DNA of 37,032 nucleotides from a virus: positions 1 to 37,032 of the IMG/VR virus record IMGVR_UViG_3300041402_000761, one strand, 5' to 3'. A program made the translations under genes and the position numbers. Within the stretch, counting starts at the first letter, position 1. Every line of letters begins with the position of its first letter. Positions 23,798-31,225 of the stretch are shown piece after piece. Under the pieces are notes generated by a model. The model was not told the DNA's origin and searched no databases. It saw only the letters and a list, made by a program, of their open reading frames with translations.

Positions 23798-23850
23798 GTG
23801 TTCTTCCTAAAAAGCCAGCCTAGCTTGTGTTGTTCCTAAAAAGCTGGTCT
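23798..23850. repeat. Short tandem duplication at the 3' end of the gp4-like gene
   Basis: Two 24-bp copies (23798-23821 and 23827-23850) with a 29-bp period share GTGTT-x-TTCCTAAAAAGC. The copy nearer the gene contains its final codons and stop (PAF-stop); the other is a decayed repeat of that ending outside the gene. It looks like a replication-slippage scar. Confidence 0.5.
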
Positions 23851-24732
23851 AACCCTAGTGTTAAGCAGGTTTTCTGATGTTCTTTCTGAGACGTAATTAA
23901 TCTGTTCTTGGTAATCCTCCTCTATCAGCCGCTTAGACTCTAACTCGCCATAATCAGCAAATATTTGCCTTGATGTTCCGTATGAGATCGCCGGTCCCCA
24001 CTCATTTAAAAGAGGGGTGTCTGCCGCATTTACTAGCGGTGGAGGCGTTCCCCATGCTTTTATTTTAAAACGATAGGTAGTGTTTGGAGGTGGAAAAAAC
24101 TTAAACTCATTCTCGTAAAACAGAACAGAAATAGGTCTCCCAGCCTTAAACTGCGTGTAGCTCAAATAGATAAGCTGCCCTTGATCAGGAGCAGCGGTAA
24201 ACGAAACAGAGATAGCCCCAGTTTTATAATTTATTGTGCCACCGCCTCCAAGAGATCCACTAATAGGGACAATGTCGTTTGTCCACTCTGTGTTAAAATC
24301 CTGAAAAATCTCGGTGTTGTCTGTGATTATAGTAGTGCCGGGCAAAATAGGATGGCCAACCAGAGTTGTTTGAAAACTCGAATCAACGCCGTTCCCTGTC
24401 CATGGGGTTGCCCTAGAAATTTGATACGGGTTTGTACTCTCAAAATCGTCCGGATTTTGGTAGTAGTCTATGCGTAAATTATCAATAGTAGCTGGTGGGA
24501 CTATCCCAGTAAAACCAGCACTATCAAAAACGTATGTGTCTTGGTTTGTGTCTGTTACAAACTGATAAAAGGTGCTCATCCTCTCCAGCTTTACTTCCGC
24601 TGGAAAGGTGAGTTGATAGTATTGATTTATACGTTTATCTAAATCACGATTTGACATTTCATTCGGGGAAAATCTCCCCGTTAGCTGTCTTGTTTTAAAA
24701 CGGATGTCCCCAAATGTCCATGTCGCACTCAT
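23836..24732 (-). CDS. P22 gp4-like head-to-tail adaptor, 298 aa
   Basis: The N terminus (GDIRFKTRQLTGRFSPNEMSNRDLDKRINQYYQLTFPAEV) has the helical opening of the gp4/tail-accessory family (RQLTG-x-x-x-x-x-x-S-x-x-x-L-x-x-x-IN-x-Y-x-x-x-FP). The C terminus (LLNEWGPAISYGTSRQIFADYGELESKRLIEEDYQEQINYV) is the helical segment that contacts the portal. The middle (residues about 100-210) is a beta insertion with GGGTINYKTGAISVSF. In P22, gp4 (166 aa) attaches to the portal after packaging; this protein is larger by the insertion. It starts 4 bases inside the preceding gene. Confidence 0.75.
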   Translation of the reverse strand: MSATWTFGDIRFKTRQLTGRFSPNEMSNRDLDKRINQYYQLTFPAEVKLERMSTFYQFVTDTNQDTYVFDSAGFTGIVPPATIDNLRIDYYQNPDDFESTNPYQISRATPWTGNGVDSSFQTTLVGHPILPGTTIITDNTEIFQDFNTEWTNDIVPISGSLGGGGTINYKTGAISVSFTAAPDQGQLIYLSYTQFKAGRPISVLFYENEFKFFPPPNTTYRFKIKAWGTPPPLVNAADTPLLNEWGPAISYGTSRQIFADYGELESKRLIEEDYQEQINYVSERTSENLLNTRVRPAF

Positions 24733-25088
24733 GAGAAAGAAAAAACCTGCTTCATCTGGAATCTAGGGGAAGTTCCTATTACTTTTTTGCACATCCCCCC
24801 CTCCTTATCAGAACTCCACTCTTTACGAGGAGTTGAGCAGTCCTCTAAATGCCTCGCTACGTGCCTAGGAACTTTGTAAGTTCCCCCGTCAAAAAACAAA
24901 AATGTATGATTGATTTTTGTGTTCCCATACAAAAACTTCTGACTAAGCGAGGGATCTCTGATGTTTCTGAATTCAAAATCATGAATCTCTCTTAAGAAAG
25001 CTTCCTCCTTTGGAGACTCGGGTTTTTTCCCTAAAATAGGCAGCCTTTTTAGAAACTCTTTAGTAACTTTTTTTTGTGGTTGTACCAT
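24729..25088 (-). CDS. Hypothetical protein of the head-completion region, 119 aa
   Basis: GGAGGGG precedes the ATG. A basic N terminus (QPQKKVTKEFLKRLPILGK) is followed by FLYGNTKINHTFLFFDGGTYKVPRHVARHLEDC and a Cys-containing C-terminal part. The block HTF-x-F-x-GG-x-Y-x-VPRHVA-x-HL-x-x-C recurs in P22-like podovirus genomes between coat and gp4 genes, in my recollection, but without a known function. It overlaps the gp4-like gene by 4 bases and so is probably made with it. Confidence 0.5.
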   Translation of the reverse strand: MVQPQKKVTKEFLKRLPILGKKPESPKEEAFLREIHDFEFRNIRDPSLSQKFLYGNTKINHTFLFFDGGTYKVPRHVARHLEDCSTPRKEWSSDKEGGMCKKVIGTSPRFQMKQVFSFS

Positions 25089-25111
25089 ATCACCCCTCCA
25101 GAGGTTTGTTT

Positions 25112-25714
25112 TTATACGACACTATTCTCTCCAGATACTACAGCAACGGCATCCTCTCCCGCTGTTCCCACAACATCTGTTCCAAGAATGATCCCGGTGA
25201 TTGCAAAATTCTCAGTAGGAATCGGCTCATCGTCTATATCAGAAACCCTCGTAACTGTTCCCCCAGAGACATAAACACTAAACCCGGGAGTTGAGGTGTC
25301 CTCTTCTACTGTTATACTCACAGGAGTAAGAGAGAGGATGGTATACAGACTATTTAGAGTAGACTCTCCAGTAAGGTCATCCGCTAGCTGCGCCACTTTT
25401 ATTGTGTCGCCAATAGCAAATCCGAAAACCCTAGTGTCGTCCACGGTTAATACCCCGTTAACTGCGTTTGTAAAGCCACTTATTACAGCTCCATAACGAA
25501 CTTTTTGCCTTATAGGAGTAAATCCGTTTGTTGCTACAATCGTTCCATCACTGATGTTTATGTATGAGTCGTTGTCCATTCCTAAAATCCACCTCCAACA
25601 TCCTACTGAAGTTACCCTAGCTACGGTGATATCAGAAACTATGAACCCAACATTCAAAGCCAGAGGCTCTTCTGGGGTTGTAGTTGTCCATTTAAAAGTT
25701 TTTATTTGTGCCAT
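25112..25714 (-). CDS. Putative capsid decoration or accessory protein, 200 aa
   Basis: AAAGGAGAAACAAA before the ATG. The N terminus (FKWTTTTPEEPLALNVGFIVSDITVARVTSVGCWRWILGMDN) is beta-rich with three Trp. The C-terminal half contains an FCCH-like module (LNSLYTILSLTPVSITVEED ... YVSGGTVTRV) similar to those in the gp10-like protein. The gene lies 12 bases after the coat gene, the usual place for head decoration or fibre proteins. That position, and the absence of enzymes or membrane segments, is the basis for the name. Confidence 0.45.
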   Translation of the reverse strand: MAQIKTFKWTTTTPEEPLALNVGFIVSDITVARVTSVGCWRWILGMDNDSYINISDGTIVATNGFTPIRQKVRYGAVISGFTNAVNGVLTVDDTRVFGFAIGDTIKVAQLADDLTGESTLNSLYTILSLTPVSITVEEDTSTPGFSVYVSGGTVTRVSDIDDEPIPTENFAITGIILGTDVVGTAGEDAVAVVSGENSVV

Positions 25715-25726
25715 TTTGTTTCTCCT

Positions 25727-26563
25727 TTATGAGTGGGTTGTTTGCAGGTTGCCCATAAACGCATCGTTTAAAATACGGGAGACATATGCGTGTTTCCATC
25801 CAACAGAGGATAATTGGTGCAGTGGGTCAACAGCTCCACCAGATCCAAGAGGTTCTACATAAAATTCTCCTGTAGAGCTTCTTAGGTTTACAACCCCGTA
25901 CGCCTCCTGCCCAACAACGATGTTGTTGTAAACAATAGGGTCTGAGTCGGTAAAGCTTCCGATAGATGTGTATAGCCATCTTATGTTGCCAGTGCTTCCC
26001 CACTCAAAATCTAAAACAGTGTTTAGAGACGCATAGTCGGAAGAACTAACAAAGTTGGCCACAGCCTCTAGGTCATCTAATAGATCTGTATGAATAAAAC
26101 CATAAAATGCAGGTCTTTGTGGAACTGTCGCATAGGCATCGCGCCCCTTGATCGTTTTAGTGATCATCTTGGCGTCGTTCCCAAGCAAAAGCTTGACTAG
26201 GCCATCTGTATCTGATTTAGTCATCTCTGTGGGAGTCTGTCCGTTCGAGCCGTTCGCAGCTTGAAGTACGGAGCTTGTTGATGCCAGTACGTCTCTAGTT
26301 ATCTCGTCAAGCGTTTCTCCAAAATTTTGAGCTAAAAGCCGTGTTGTTTCGTTTAGAACGGTATCCTCTACCGTAAGCTGAACTTGATCGGTGAGAATTG
26401 CGTAGTTTCCGTAAAAATCAACCCGCGCTTTAATAAGCTCAGATGTAATCGCGGTAGCTGGGGGAACAATTCCATCTACGATTGGGATTGTTACCGTTTC
26501 TAGTTTTAGATACCGACGATAAACTACTGTGTCGCCAACTTTTGAGGGTAATACCCTCTGCTG
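25727..26563 (-). CDS. Major capsid protein, exon 2 (278 codons)
   Basis: This is the larger part of the coat gene. Reading continues in frame well upstream of the first Met at 26224: QQRVLPSKVGDTVVYRRY, TIPIVDGIVPPATAI, YAILTDQVQLTVEDTVLNE, LLAQNFGETLDEITRDVL, then AYATVPQRPAFYGFIHTD and SGGAVDPLHQLSSVGWKHAY. These are the blocks of the P22/N4-gp56-like coat family in their normal order. The frame cannot start by itself: it has no start codon near 26563, and the family's N terminus is found at 27402-27506. Joined, the product is 313 aa. The splice site at 26563/26564 was chosen for frame and alignment; a site 3 bases away is equally in frame. Confidence 0.8.
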   Translation of the reverse strand, partial: QQRVLPSKVGDTVVYRRYLKLETVTIPIVDGIVPPATAITSELIKARVDFYGNYAILTDQVQLTVEDTVLNETTRLLAQNFGETLDEITRDVLASTSSVLQAANGSNGQTPTEMTKSDTDGLVKLLLGNDAKMITKTIKGRDAYATVPQRPAFYGFIHTDLLDDLEAVANFVSSSDYASLNTVLDFEWGSTGNIRWLYTSIGSFTDSDPIVYNNIVVGQEAYGVVNLRSSTGEFYVEPLGSGGAVDPLHQLSSVGWKHAYVSRILNDAFMGNLQTTHS

Positions 26564-27401
26564 CTATACCTTATTGCTCCACATTTCTGTGGGCACTTTA
26601 CGTTCCCGTAAAGAGGAGACTATATCTTCGGGGGGCTAACCCGCGGTTCCGTGCGTTTTTCGTCGTTAGATTTTATTTTGCTAGGGTGTAAATAAGCAGA
26701 AATACTATTCAAGAAAACCTCGATGTCCTTTTTTCGTAGCCTGATGTTCGGTCCATCTATACGCCACTGAAGCTTGAACTTTTTCTGTAAAATCCTTGTA
26801 AAAACACCTTTTTCTACAGAATTTAAGTGCGGCAGTCTCAAGCAAGGAATGCGTGTCTCTTCCTCAAAACGCCCCTTGTCTTGAAAAAGAATAGCCAACC
26901 CCCGAAGAGAGATGCACTTAACAGAATGCTCATCTAAGGATTTTCTATCCTCATGATACATGTGCTCGTGAAGCTTCGAGTACATAGGATGAGTTTTGGT
27001 TGAAATAGTTACATAATCCGTATGGTAAGATGCCCTCTCAAACGCATTATTAAGCATTATATGACCCGTAGCGTAGGACGATCTAGATGGTCTTTGTTTC
27101 AATTCTACGGTTTTGAACTCCTTTATCTCGCATTTTGTAAGATAAGATAAGGTTTTCTGTTTGTACAATGCATATTCCAACTCGAAAGTTTTCTTTTCTT
27201 TCATTTTTAGGTAATAGGATGTTTTGGTTCCTGCCTCTTTACAAAGGTCTGCATCTCCAAGTAGCATCCCTACTACCGTCCCTTTAAAATCTAATCTACT
27301 ACTAAACATAGTCGTTAAACTTCGCCTTAGCTTTAGCTAGGTGTTGCCCTTTTTCGGGTTTTCACCTAATTGGAAACCGTTTCACTTCGCCCAGTGTGTT
27401 A
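26564..27401 (-). ncRNA. Group I intron in the major capsid gene (838 nt)
   Basis: Read on the - strand. P1: exon end UUCGCU (27402-27407) pairs with GGCGAA (27386-27391), with the required U.G pair at the splice site. The R element GTTTAACGACTA (about 27309-27320) and S element AAGATATAGTC (26618-26628) match the group I core consensus and form P7 (ACTA with TAGT). P-like AATTAGGTGAAA precedes a GGGCAACACC segment. Behind S stand two hairpins: CTTTACG-GGAA-CGTAAAG (26596-26613) and CCACA-GAAA-TGTGG (26579-26592). The intron ends in G. CTG just before the guide can pair with CAG opening exon 2 (P10). An in-frame TAA at its first bases stops unspliced translation at codon 36. Confidence 0.88.
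26620..27309 (-). CDS. LAGLIDADG homing endonuclease inside the intron (229 aa)
   Basis: A first LAGLIDADG helix lies at about residues 9-21 (GTVVGMLLGDADL), giving the catalytic Asp. A second, weaker copy is at about 151-163 (LRGLAILFQDKGRF), so this looks like a single-chain two-motif enzyme. Between and after them are TGHIMLNNAFERASYH and basic strand regions expected for DNA contact. The ATG overlaps the R element of the intron core and the TAG stop lies within the S element, so the gene exactly fills the P8 loop. No Shine-Dalgarno precedes the ATG. The enzyme should cut intronless coat alleles and so spread the intron; a maturase role is possible. The second motif lacks one acidic residue (QDKG). 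Confidence 0.82.
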   Translation of the reverse strand: MFSSRLDFKGTVVGMLLGDADLCKEAGTKTSYYLKMKEKKTFELEYALYKQKTLSYLTKCEIKEFKTVELKQRPSRSSYATGHIMLNNAFERASYHTDYVTISTKTHPMYSKLHEHMYHEDRKSLDEHSVKCISLRGLAILFQDKGRFEEETRIPCLRLPHLNSVEKGVFTRILQKKFKLQWRIDGPNIRLRKKDIEVFLNSISAYLHPSKIKSNDEKRTEPRVSPPKI

Positions 27402-27506
27402 AGCGAATTTTGTGTACACCATCGGCGGGTACGCGGTTACTAGGATTAACCTATCGTAATAATCGCGAACCGCAGGTTTTAGTGTTTTGTTATCTGTAAT
27501 TGTCAT
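27402..27506 (-). CDS. Major capsid protein, exon 1 (35 codons)
   Basis: AAAAGGAGCTC lies before the ATG at 27506. The 35 residues (MTITDNKTLKPAVRDYYDRL, then ILVTAYPPMVYTKFA) match the N-terminal helix and first strand of N4-gp56/P22-like coat proteins, where a Y-YDR/K-x-L-L motif is followed by V-x-x-KFGQ. The natural continuation QQRVLP lies at the head of exon 2. The frame stops at TAA directly after codon 35, which is the first three bases of the intron. The intron therefore interrupts the family's conserved FGQ-x-R site. Confidence 0.82.
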
Positions 27507-27517
27507 GAGCTCCTTTT

Positions 27518-28150
27518 CTATGGTAAATGTTTGTTTGACTCTTTTATAAAGTCCTCGTCACTCATATGAAGATACCGGCTTCCAGGTGAAGCGCTGGAAG
27601 TCCCACCAATGCTTGACAGCGACCCTGACGCCTCTGAATTTTCTACAATACGTTTTGCGTCAGAACTCATCTTATTCTTAGCGGCCTCCTTCCTATAGCG
27701 ATCTGAGCTTTTCCCTAAATAATACGCCAGTGCATGATCCTGAGTGTTTTGCAGCGTATTGCGAAGAGCTGGATTTTCTTTTAGAACGTCTGGCAAAAAG
27801 TTCGTTACCACATCGTTGTAATCGTCGTGTTTGATGCTCATTTCTAGCTCGCTCAGTCTCCCCCCAAAAGAGGACGCAATTTCCCTAGCTGATTTTTTGT
27901 AGTCTCCTACCGTTAACACATCAGTATCGTCCAGCTCTGGAACCGAACTTTTTGCTGTTTGAGTTTCTTGTCTCTGTTGCGCTGTGTTTGCAGCAAAGCT
28001 TTCTCTAAACAACCTTAAATCATCCTGCGCCTGTTGCCTGAGTGCCTTTTCTGATTCGAAATCTGCAATAGGAACGCTTTTCCCCTCTTCTTGCTGTTCG
28101 GGGGGGTTACCCTCCTGCTCAGGAGCGGGTTCTGTTTCGTTGTCTTCCAT
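27518..28150 (-). CDS. Scaffolding protein, 210 aa
   Basis: Acidic, Gln/Glu-rich N terminus (EDNETEPAPEQEGNPPEQQEEGK), a helical middle (ALRQQAQDDLRLFRESFAANT) and a basic, Ser-rich C-terminal part (YRKEAAKNKMSSDAKRIVEN, then DEDFIKESNKHLP). This acidic-helix-basic plan and the position directly before the coat gene are what scaffolding proteins show; the basic C terminus binds the coat protein during procapsid assembly. P22 scaffold has 303 aa, so this is a short form. GGAGGGAG overlaps the start region. No protease motif is present. Confidence 0.65.
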   Translation of the reverse strand: MEDNETEPAPEQEGNPPEQQEEGKSVPIADFESEKALRQQAQDDLRLFRESFAANTAQQRQETQTAKSSVPELDDTDVLTVGDYKKSAREIASSFGGRLSELEMSIKHDDYNDVVTNFLPDVLKENPALRNTLQNTQDHALAYYLGKSSDRYRKEAAKNKMSSDAKRIVENSEASGSLSSIGGTSSASPGSRYLHMSDEDFIKESNKHLP

Positions 28151-28164
28151 CTCCCTCCATATAG

Positions 28165-28542
28165 TTAATGCGCCGTTATGTATGAATCCGCTATCGTAGA
28201 CGTCTCGAGTGTCTCAATTTTTTTAGAGCTTTCTTTTGCTCCGTGAGCTCTTAGGGCGTCATAATCGAATGGGATATCCGGCATGTTTATTTCCTCTATT
28301 ATCTCGCCTGTTTGGTTGTTTATTTCCCAAATAATCATGCCTACTTTTGAGGCTGGTTTTTTGAAATGGGCCTTCATGTAGCGGATCAGCGTATGTTTGC
28401 CATTTAAGTTCCGTTTCGCTGGTTTGCAGAACATGACAATCCAATAGGGCTTTTTTAGTTTTTTATTCGAGTTAATGAGAGCCGAGAAAAGCCTATCGTG
28501 GTCTTTCACTATCTCGTCCACGGTCTCTTTTAGTTCCTGCAT
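28165..28542 (-). CDS. Hypothetical protein, 125 aa
   Basis: AGGGAG with good spacing precedes the ATG. The protein begins with a charged helix (MQELKETVDEIVKDHDRLF) and contains a beta-rich core (KPYWIVMFCKPAKRNLNGKHTLIRYM, then SKVGMIIWEINNQTGEIIEEINMPDIPFDYDAL). No membrane segment or lytic motif is visible. Its place between the portal-proximal small gene and the scaffold suggests a head-assembly accessory. The family is not recognised; a Cys and paired basic residues in the core might bind nucleic acid. Confidence 0.5.
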   Translation of the reverse strand: MQELKETVDEIVKDHDRLFSALINSNKKLKKPYWIVMFCKPAKRNLNGKHTLIRYMKAHFKKPASKVGMIIWEINNQTGEIIEEINMPDIPFDYDALRAHGAKESSKKIETLETSTIADSYITAH

Positions 28543-28551
28543 AAAGACTCC

Positions 28552-28788
28552 CTAAAAGTCATAGTCGAAAGCCTTCTTGTCGTATCCCATGTTCCCTACG
28601 GGCTGTTTCTCAAGTCGTCCAAGGTCATCCTTGGCTGCTGTGCTGTCTAGGCCGTACACCGGTTTTTCTTGGTCTCCGTCTACTAAAGAAGGGACTGAAG
28701 ATTTTGTTGTGCCGTACCGCTCGCTTTTGCCCTTCTTTGAGTACCCCATGCTTCCGCTCATTGCCGTTTTGTCGTAGTTTTTAGGCAT
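28552..28788 (-). CDS. Small hypothetical protein, 78 aa
   Basis: GGAGGGTAG precedes the ATG, which directly follows the portal stop (TAG-ATG). The protein is short, hydrophilic and low in hydrophobic residues, so probably disordered. Two similar stretches, SGSMGYSKKGK near residue 15 and VGNMGYDKKAFDYDF at the C terminus, suggest a short duplicated binding motif. Its position immediately after the portal and before the scaffold fits a small head-assembly factor; this is inference from context. Confidence 0.5.
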   Translation of the reverse strand: MPKNYDKTAMSGSMGYSKKGKSERYGTTKSSVPSLVDGDQEKPVYGLDSTAAKDDLGRLEKQPVGNMGYDKKAFDYDF

Positions 28789-30897
28789 CTACCCTCCGTT
28801 TTGATTTATGTTTTGTGGCTCTTGCTGCTGTTGTTGTTGCTGCTGTGGCTCTTGCTGCTGCCCTTGATCAGCAGCACCCGTGCTTACCGCACCTGAAACA
28901 AGAACGTTTTTTTGCTGTATCAATTTCTCGTCGCTTAGGTCAGACTCCTCAATCTCCCTCAGCACCTCAAGCCATCGGAAAAGGCGTTCGTCACCTAAAG
29001 AGGCTATTTCTGTGATGGCCTTAGCTCTATTGAGTTTTGATTGGGATCTGTTTTCTACCGCCTCAGCTTCCCTCTCTGATTTAAGACCTAGGTTTGATAA
29101 TCCTCGTGCGGTCCTCTCTCCAGCAAGCGCGTAGTTAGACACCTCCTGCGATTTTGTTAGGTCTTTCTGCGAGTCAATTGTTTCCTTCTGTATCGCCTCT
29201 TGCTTTTGTTCCTGTTGCTGTGCTTTCTCAGACGCTGCTTTTTCTCGCTCTTCTATTGTTTTTAGATACCCAGATTTGCCTTGTAGCGGAGCAGCTCTAA
29301 TAAGATCAGACGCTGTTATTTGGCTATTTTCTCCACCTGTTATCTGCTTTAATTCAACGAGTTGCGCATAATGTATTTGCTGTTGAGTTTCACTAAGAAG
29401 TCCCTCTTGTACGCGCACGTCATATTTCGTAGATTCAGGGTCGTAGAAGGCGTCTGTTGGTTTTTTTCCAGTCATCCGCTCTATTTTTTCTGGAGTCCAA
29501 TTCTGTATGATTTTAAGAACTTTTAATGAGATCAACTTCTGCGTGTATGCCCAGTTGTCGATCACATCCTGCAAATTAGATAGAGCAGCTTGTTGCCTCA
29601 TAGCCATCAAAAAACCCGACTCACTACCGCTATTGGGGACTCCATATGAGGCTTCGTTTAACCCTAAAATCTCAACCATTTCCCTATCGAATAGGTCGTG
29701 CATTTGGAAATACGAGGCATCTATTCGACCGGGTGGAATTTTCTGAAGCGAGTCAGTAGCAGAGTTTTTGCTTTTCCAAATCACCTTGCCTTGAGAGCTT
29801 TGAAATAGAGCTTTTTTATTTGCAACTGTACCCTCGGTGGCTATCCATCCAGAATTTATTTGTGAATCCTGTATGTCGGTCATCTGAGAAATGCGCTTGT
29901 TTTTCTCTCTCTGAGGGTCTATCTGAGGGCGTACGAGGGATTGTATTTTTAACGACCAGTCACTTGACTCTGGCTCAAATATAGCTACAGATGGAGCAAA
30001 TGGGTATTCATCTAGCCCGTAGGGGTTTTTTTCTGTAAGGATAAATTCGCCGTTTACTATGATGTGCTTTTCTATGTACCTAGTAGGACGCATGATGACT
30101 TTTATCTGAGAGTAAAGCTGCTTTATCTTTTCTAGCCCTGCCCTATCTCCTTCCCACTTAAAGTATTTCCCCGTTTCCATATCTACAACAACGGGAACGT
30201 CCTCCCATTTTTGTAAATAAAACTCATCAACCGCAAGAAGCTCTTTCTGAGATGGTTGTGTTTTGTATGGCAACCAAGTGAACTTGTCGTCCTGATTCCA
30301 CCCCGTCCGGTGTAAATCCCTGATTTCTTTTTTGTGTTTTGGGAAAAAAGAGGACGCCTGATCCACGCCAAGAAATTTTCTACGCAAAACGTGGCCGCAA
30401 TCGGAAAAATCAAGTTTCGTAAAGTAGGGATCTGTTATAAATCCAGAGTACGGCTCTCTACCGAATTTGATGTCTCCGTTTACTGGATCTTCTCTATAGT
30501 CAACCCAAAGCGTCGCTAAATTAATACCAGTTTTTGCAGCTCCAGCGTGAGTCTCTGAAAACGTATTGTATGCATTTTCTTGGCTGTAGATCTGTAGAAG
30601 AAGCTCACTACGTAGATCTGCCACCTCTTGGTCAGAGTTTTCTACGGGCACCACTATAGAACTAAGCCTATGTTTTCTTTGATAACCAGTGATCATCAAA
30701 ATGCTTCTGCGTATCTTGTTGAAAACGAAGCTGTTGCGATGCTCTTTTGCTAGATATTCTTTTTCATCATCAGACCACTGATCTCCAAGGTACATCCTAA
30801 GATCGCGTGCAGCACACTCGTAGAACGATCCCCAAGCCGTATAGTCGTCTTGGTAGAACTCGTTGTGCATATATACAATATCGCGTGGATCGTCCAC
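28789..30897 (-). CDS. Portal protein, P22-like (702 aa)
   Basis: The length is close to P22 gp1 (725 aa). Family features: SFYECAARDLRMYLGDQWSDDEKEYL and NSFVFNKIRRSILMITGYQRKHR near the N terminus (the conserved N-K-x-x-x-x-I-x-x-I-x-G-Y), HAGAAKTGINLATLWVDYRED and GFITDPYFTKLDFSDC in the wing, and the helical clip and stem regions with MTDIQDSQINSGW. The C terminus has a long coiled-coil barrel (KAASEKAQQQEQKQEA) and a Gln-rich tail. The GTG at 30897 lacks a strong ribosome site; a Met nine residues in is an alternative. It forms the dodecameric DNA channel. It is the first gene of the 19-kb leftward virion operon. Confidence 0.82.
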   Translation of the reverse strand: MDDPRDIVYMHNEFYQDDYTAWGSFYECAARDLRMYLGDQWSDDEKEYLAKEHRNSFVFNKIRRSILMITGYQRKHRLSSIVVPVENSDQEVADLRSELLLQIYSQENAYNTFSETHAGAAKTGINLATLWVDYREDPVNGDIKFGREPYSGFITDPYFTKLDFSDCGHVLRRKFLGVDQASSFFPKHKKEIRDLHRTGWNQDDKFTWLPYKTQPSQKELLAVDEFYLQKWEDVPVVVDMETGKYFKWEGDRAGLEKIKQLYSQIKVIMRPTRYIEKHIIVNGEFILTEKNPYGLDEYPFAPSVAIFEPESSDWSLKIQSLVRPQIDPQREKNKRISQMTDIQDSQINSGWIATEGTVANKKALFQSSQGKVIWKSKNSATDSLQKIPPGRIDASYFQMHDLFDREMVEILGLNEASYGVPNSGSESGFLMAMRQQAALSNLQDVIDNWAYTQKLISLKVLKIIQNWTPEKIERMTGKKPTDAFYDPESTKYDVRVQEGLLSETQQQIHYAQLVELKQITGGENSQITASDLIRAAPLQGKSGYLKTIEEREKAASEKAQQQEQKQEAIQKETIDSQKDLTKSQEVSNYALAGERTARGLSNLGLKSEREAEAVENRSQSKLNRAKAITEIASLGDERLFRWLEVLREIEESDLSDEKLIQQKNVLVSGAVSTGAADQGQQQEPQQQQQQQQEPQNINQNGG

Positions 30898-31043
30898 CTG
30901 TAGTCCAGTAGTAAAAATCTCATGGTATCAACCGATGAAGATTTTCTTTGAAACCCGACAAGAATTTGTTAGTAACTTTGTTTATATGAAGGTTTTTTTA
31001 TTAAAATGTTCGCAAACAGCAGCTTTTAAACAAGTTATATGCA

Positions 31044-31151
31044 GGTTATGAACAAGCAAATTACCCTCTGTACATAAGTGGGTTATGAACATTTTAACAA
31101 CATACGAAGAAGAAGAGGATTGTTATTTAAATAATTCCTTCTTCTTCTTCG
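31044..31151. promoter_or_regulatory. Control region between portal and terminase: repeats and 47-bp palindrome
   Basis: The 328-bp gap 30898-31225 separates two divergent genes. It contains GGTTATGAACA twice (31044-31054 and 31081-31091) and a 47-bp imperfect palindrome at 31105-31151: arm CGAAGAAGAAGAGGA, centre TTATTTAAATAA (itself palindromic), arm TCCTTCTTCTTCTTCG. It could be a bidirectional regulator site, a packaging (pac) signal read by the terminase beside it, or a structured leader of the terminase message. I see no credible gene or clear sigma70 promoter in the gap. Confidence 0.5.
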
Positions 31152-31225
31152 GGGTTGTTACTTTTCTTGTCCGCATAAACCTCCATTTTATCTAGCCTGT
31201 TAAGCTTGGGTTTTGGAAAAAAAAG

